Shown in pieces: positions 61,572-64,000 of a DNA stretch of 64,000 nt (its first letter is position 1; each line of letters opens with the position of its first letter). The stretch spans positions 1 to 64,000 of the forward strand of contig CAJTTO010000023.1 of assembly GCA_910579275.1 (NCBI GenBank), given 5' to 3'. Made by a program: the position numbers and the translations under genes. Below the pieces are notes generated by a model, which was not told where the DNA came from, did no database searches, and was given only the letters and a program-made list of their open reading frames with translations. The DNA is from an uncultured Lachnospiraceae bacterium (lineage in GTDB: Bacteria > Bacillota > Clostridia > Lachnospirales > Lachnospiraceae).

Positions 61572-61614
61572 GGTCTAATGCATTAAACTTAATTTTAGTT
61601 TAACACATTAGACC
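61572..61614. promoter_or_regulatory. Operator-like inverted repeat in the BlaI promoter
   Basis: GGTCTAATGCATTAAAC (61572-61588) and GTTTAACACATTAGACC (61598-61614) are inverted copies with 15 of 17 matches and a 9-base spacer, overlapping AT-rich -35/-10-like hexamers of the BlaI-like gene (for example TTTAAT with TATATA on the minus strand). The length and symmetry fit two adjacent repressor dimers. Confidence 0.65.
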
Positions 61615-61657
61615 AATGGTGTCAATTTATATTTGAAAAATCTCGTATGACACGCCG

Positions 61658-63562
61658 TCATTCGAAAGGTTTCCTTAGAACTTCCTCCGTATACTTCCGC
61701 TCCATAGTGTGTTTGAGCTTGCGGTTCTCCACCGTCTCAAAGATAATCGAGAAATCATAATCCGCAGGATACAATTCTTCTGCCGCCACCTGAAGATTGA
61801 CGCGTTTATGATTAATCCAGATTTTTTTGTCCGGCAGCTGTACTCGCAGAACGCCTTTTTCATTGACAGGTTCGCACACAATGCCAATTTTTTTGTCCGG
61901 AAATACCATCACGCTGTCACCCAGACGATACTTTGCGCCAAGATCCGTTTTGGGGGCTGCCTTTTTCACCTTTATGATTTTGTTCGCACTTTGATTCCGA
62001 ACGGAGTTTTCCTCCTCGCGGAATCGATAATCTCTGACTGCCGCCTCACCGTAAGCTGCCTTGACTGCCGTCTTTAACATCTCATTCGGCATACCCAATC
62101 TGTCAGCGATATAAAATGCACAGCTCTCTCCGGCTTCCCCGATGACCATTTGATAGGTCGGTTTTAAGGTTTCTTTATCAAACGTCATTCTTGCATTGAT
62201 AATGTCCTGCGTTGTGTCCGCATATTCCTTGACTTCAGGATAATGTGTCGTGACGAGGAACAGGCAGTTACTTTTACGGAGCTGCTCTAAGATTGCGACG
62301 GCAATACCCATGCCCTCTGTCGGGTCTGTTCCGGAACCCATTTCATCCATAATCACGAGACTATCACGGCTGACTTCGCGCAGGACTTCCAGCACATTTT
62401 TGATATGTGCGGAAAAGGTGGAAAGATTCTCCGCGATGTTCTGACCATCCCCGATATCGCACAAGTAACTACTGTTCATACAAATGTCTGCTTCCCTGCA
62501 GGCAACATGAAGCCCGCATTGTGCCATGATACAGCTGAGCATGACTGTCTTGATTGCCACAGTTTTTCCGCCGGTATTGGGTCCTGTTATAATGATTCCC
62601 CTAGCCTGTCTTCCGATTTCAAATTGCAGCGGAACGTTAATCGCTCTGTCCATCAGGGGGTGTCTTGCATCCTTCAGGATGATGCGGCGCTCCGTGTTGA
62701 TGTCAGGCTCCACGGCGTCCATGTCCATGCTGAGTTTGCCTTTGGAAAAGATAAAATCCAATTTTTCCATCACGCGAATATTCTCATTCATCTGCGGAAT
62801 CGCCTCCGCGACCATTGCCGTCAGTGTATACAAAATGCGGTATACTTCATTTTCCTCACTGATGCGCAGCATCTGCAATTCCTCATAATATTTTGCAACG
62901 CTGACCGGCTCGATGAAAAACGTGTTGCCTGTAGCCGATTTGTCAATCACACTCCCTGAAATTTTGAACTTGTACTCTTTTTTCACCGGAACACAGATTC
63001 TGCCGTTGCGCGTTGTGCAATAACTGTCTGCCATGCACTCCTTGTTGGCACGCATCAGCTGCTCTGCCTTCTGCTTCATCTGTTCCTCGCAACGTATAAT
63101 ATCGGTTCGGATTTGTCTCAGCTCTTTGGAAGCATAATCTTCAACCACACCGTTTCGGATTTGGCGGCTGATTTCCTCCCGAAGCGTCTCCGCTGCGTCA
63201 AGATTTTCTTCATAGTACGCCAGTGAATTTTCATACTGTTTTCCTCTGCCAAGATAATCCTTCAGGCGCATGACGGCAACCAGAACTTTCTCCACACGTT
63301 CTAGCTGATAGGGCGTCAGGCAGTCACCTTTTCCGGCAATTATCAGAATCTCCTTTGCCTCCGCAACGTTCTGCAAGGGAGGCGTTCCAAGCTTCTCGAG
63401 CAAAATTTTACTGTTGGTGGTGTCCCTGAGCTGTTTTCGCAGATCACTCTCCGCGAGATAACAAGTTACTTCTGTAATCATCTCCTTCGCCTGATCTGTG
63501 ACTGCAAGTTTTTTCCATTGTTCTTTTATAACGTCAAATTCAATTTGTTTTTCAATGTTCAT
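61658..63562 (-). CDS. MutS2-like ATPase lacking the Smr nuclease domain
   Basis: A 634-residue MutS-family ATPase. The core of clamp and lever helices (about 100-300) precedes the ABC-type ATPase: Walker A TGPNTGGKTVAIKT, Walker B MDEMGSGTDPTEG, signature GDGQNIAENLSTFSAHI. The C-terminal region (about 520-634) has a beta-rich Tudor/KOW-like tail (GDSVMVFPDKKIGIVCEPVNEKG). MutS2 normally is about 780 residues with a terminal Smr domain; here no LDxHG motif is seen, so nuclease activity is not expected. Probably a ribosome- or recombination-related MutS2 relative; the exact subtype is uncertain. GGAAT precedes the ATG. Confidence 0.85.
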   Translation of the reverse strand: MNIEKQIEFDVIKEQWKKLAVTDQAKEMITEVTCYLAESDLRKQLRDTTNSKILLEKLGTPPLQNVAEAKEILIIAGKGDCLTPYQLERVEKVLVAVMRLKDYLGRGKQYENSLAYYEENLDAAETLREEISRQIRNGVVEDYASKELRQIRTDIIRCEEQMKQKAEQLMRANKECMADSYCTTRNGRICVPVKKEYKFKISGSVIDKSATGNTFFIEPVSVAKYYEELQMLRISEENEVYRILYTLTAMVAEAIPQMNENIRVMEKLDFIFSKGKLSMDMDAVEPDINTERRIILKDARHPLMDRAINVPLQFEIGRQARGIIITGPNTGGKTVAIKTVMLSCIMAQCGLHVACREADICMNSSYLCDIGDGQNIAENLSTFSAHIKNVLEVLREVSRDSLVIMDEMGSGTDPTEGMGIAVAILEQLRKSNCLFLVTTHYPEVKEYADTTQDIINARMTFDKETLKPTYQMVIGEAGESCAFYIADRLGMPNEMLKTAVKAAYGEAAVRDYRFREEENSVRNQSANKIIKVKKAAPKTDLGAKYRLGDSVMVFPDKKIGIVCEPVNEKGVLRVQLPDKKIWINHKRVNLQVAAEELYPADYDFSIIFETVENRKLKHTMERKYTEEVLRKPFE

Positions 63563-63658
63563 TTTTATTCCTTTCTATTTCTGCAAATGCTTCTTAATTT
63601 CACAACCAATATGCTTTTTTACCGTTTCATGCAATTGCCTGCGTCCGCCATACAACGC

Positions 63659-63703
63659 AAAAAGACCATGGATGCCCGAAAGCGTCTATACCATGGTCTT
63701 TTT
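63659..63703. terminator. Strong bidirectional hairpin right of the MutS2-like gene
   Basis: AAAAAGACCATGG (63659-63671) and CCATGGTCTTTTT (63691-63703) form a 13-bp stem with A and T runs on the two sides; the 19-base loop has an internal GCCCGAAAGCG element. It probably stops transcription from a minus-strand gene to the right of the window. Confidence 0.75.
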
Positions 63704-63820
63704 CCTAACCGGATCATTCATGTGCTGCACCCGATTCACATTCAGAAAAACCGTCACGGCTTACTCCCTGCCTGTTTTCCCGATTGTGTTCTTCCCAAGA
63801 CTTTGCGCGGTTCATGAAGG

Positions 63821-64000
63821 TTACGCCTGCAGTATGATAACAGCCTCCAACATCTGCACTCTTAGAAAATTTTCACGGAGCATTACCGATATGAACGTGT
63901 CAGCACTTTTGAAAATGCGGGGTAACCATTCAGTACCTTCATAGTTACGAACATCAAGCCATGCAAAACCACTCCGTGGTGTCAAAGCCACGTACCGTGG
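63821..64000 (-). pseudogene. Partial open frame running off the right edge, within repeat A
   Basis: A minus-strand frame is open from the window edge (64000) to TAA at 63821-63823, with about 59 codons ending MLEAVIILQA. Its right part translates through the family A repeat (GFAWLDVR), so it may be a repeat-derived spurious frame, a relic, or the C-terminus of a real protein. Family unknown. Bases 63704-63820 hold nothing recognisable. Confidence 0.3.
63922..64000. repeat. Family A structured repeat, copy 3 (cut by window edge)
   Basis: GTAACCATTCAG with a TTAC mate, then CATCAAGCCATGCAAAACCA, then two hairpins ACCAC-TCC-GTGGT and CCACG-TAC-CGTGG. It shares the long core with the copies at 9007 and 58126. 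Confidence 0.6.

Noticed and set aside
62405..62959. Open plus-strand frame of 184 codons inside the MutS2-like gene
   Set aside because: Antisense to a well-supported ATPase; no family features and no ribosome binding site.
63498..63944. Plus-strand frame of 148 codons at the right edge
   Set aside because: It overlaps the MutS2-like start, the terminator and repeat A; Cys/Phe-rich, with no binding site.
1..64000. CRISPR arrays, tRNA or rRNA genes
   Set aside because: No regularly spaced direct repeats, cas genes, cloverleaf or rRNA stretches were recognised by eye; a tRNAscan run would settle it.

Overview
The window looks like a core-genome segment of a low-GC, spore-forming Clostridia, most probably a Lachnospiraceae member (Roseburia/Agathobacter-like). 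This rests on gene content and order: rplU-prp-rpmA-obg next to RNase E/G and two radical-SAM-associated genes, rpmB-asp23-fakA-recG, rsmD-coaD-ylbJ, ytfI-gerW, a LexA/YneA pair, and L27 with a cleavable N-terminal extension. Genus-level placement is inference. Nearly all genes lie on the minus strand. The plus-strand exceptions are a tyrosine recombinase, lexA, a YlbJ-like gene, pta, rpmB and one lipoprotein gene.

Layout from left to right. 1-3.2 kb: AI-2E-family membrane protein, then a tyrosine recombinase flanked by structured repeats. 3.2-4.5 kb: divergent yneA-like/lexA pair with four candidate LexA boxes. 4.5-13 kb: rsfS, yqeK, nadD, yhbY, obg, rpmA, prp, rplU, RNase E/G, DUF2344 and a B12-type radical SAM gene. 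13-18.5 kb: secreted GH25 lysozyme and a partial histidine operon (hisZ-hisG-hisD-hisB) with a good promoter. 18.4-24.1 kb: recU, two pseudouridine synthases, SDR, YgiQ. 24.4-28.3 kb: YlbJ-like protein, secreted amidase, coiled-coil protein, coaD, rsmD. 28.3-32.5 kb: parE-parC. 32.9-39.7 kb: pta with a cre site in its leader, DegV/FakB, recG, FakA, Asp23 and L28. 39.7-44.4 kb: J-domain coiled-coil protein, a 46-residue membrane protein, gerW, ytfI, Nudix, CheY and a CheX-type phosphatase with helical repeats at its N-terminus. 44.4-49.4 kb: a single-chain SEDS glycosyltransferase/penicillin-binding protein fusion and a long U32 peptidase-family protein. 49.6-56 kb: zapA, ruvB, ruvA and ilvB-ilvN-ilvN-ilvC with two small-subunit genes. 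56-64 kb: lipoprotein, DUF308, PH-like protein, YdcF, a BlaR1-like/BlaI-like pair and an Smr-less MutS2-like ATPase.

I see no prophage, CRISPR array, insertion sequence, tRNA or rRNA. The least explained content is intergenic. At least three families of structured repeats recur: family A (stem-loop repeat containing CATCAAGCCATGCAAAACCA), family B (CTAGAGCGTGTTTGAAAA ends) and a 164-bp element D with 20-bp inverted ends. A shorter hairpin motif (GTTACAATTCACACCC) occurs twice. The most notable protein architectures are the SEDS-PBP fusion and the CheX protein with MshEN-like repeats.

Functionally the window combines ribosome assembly and maturation (L21, L27, L28, Prp, Obg, YhbY, RsfS, RsmD, pseudouridine synthases), DNA repair and recombination (LexA, RecU, RecG, RuvAB, MutS2-like, topoisomerase IV), envelope growth (SEDS-PBP, ZapA, GH25, amidase), branched-chain amino acid and histidine synthesis, and acetate and fatty-acid phosphate metabolism.
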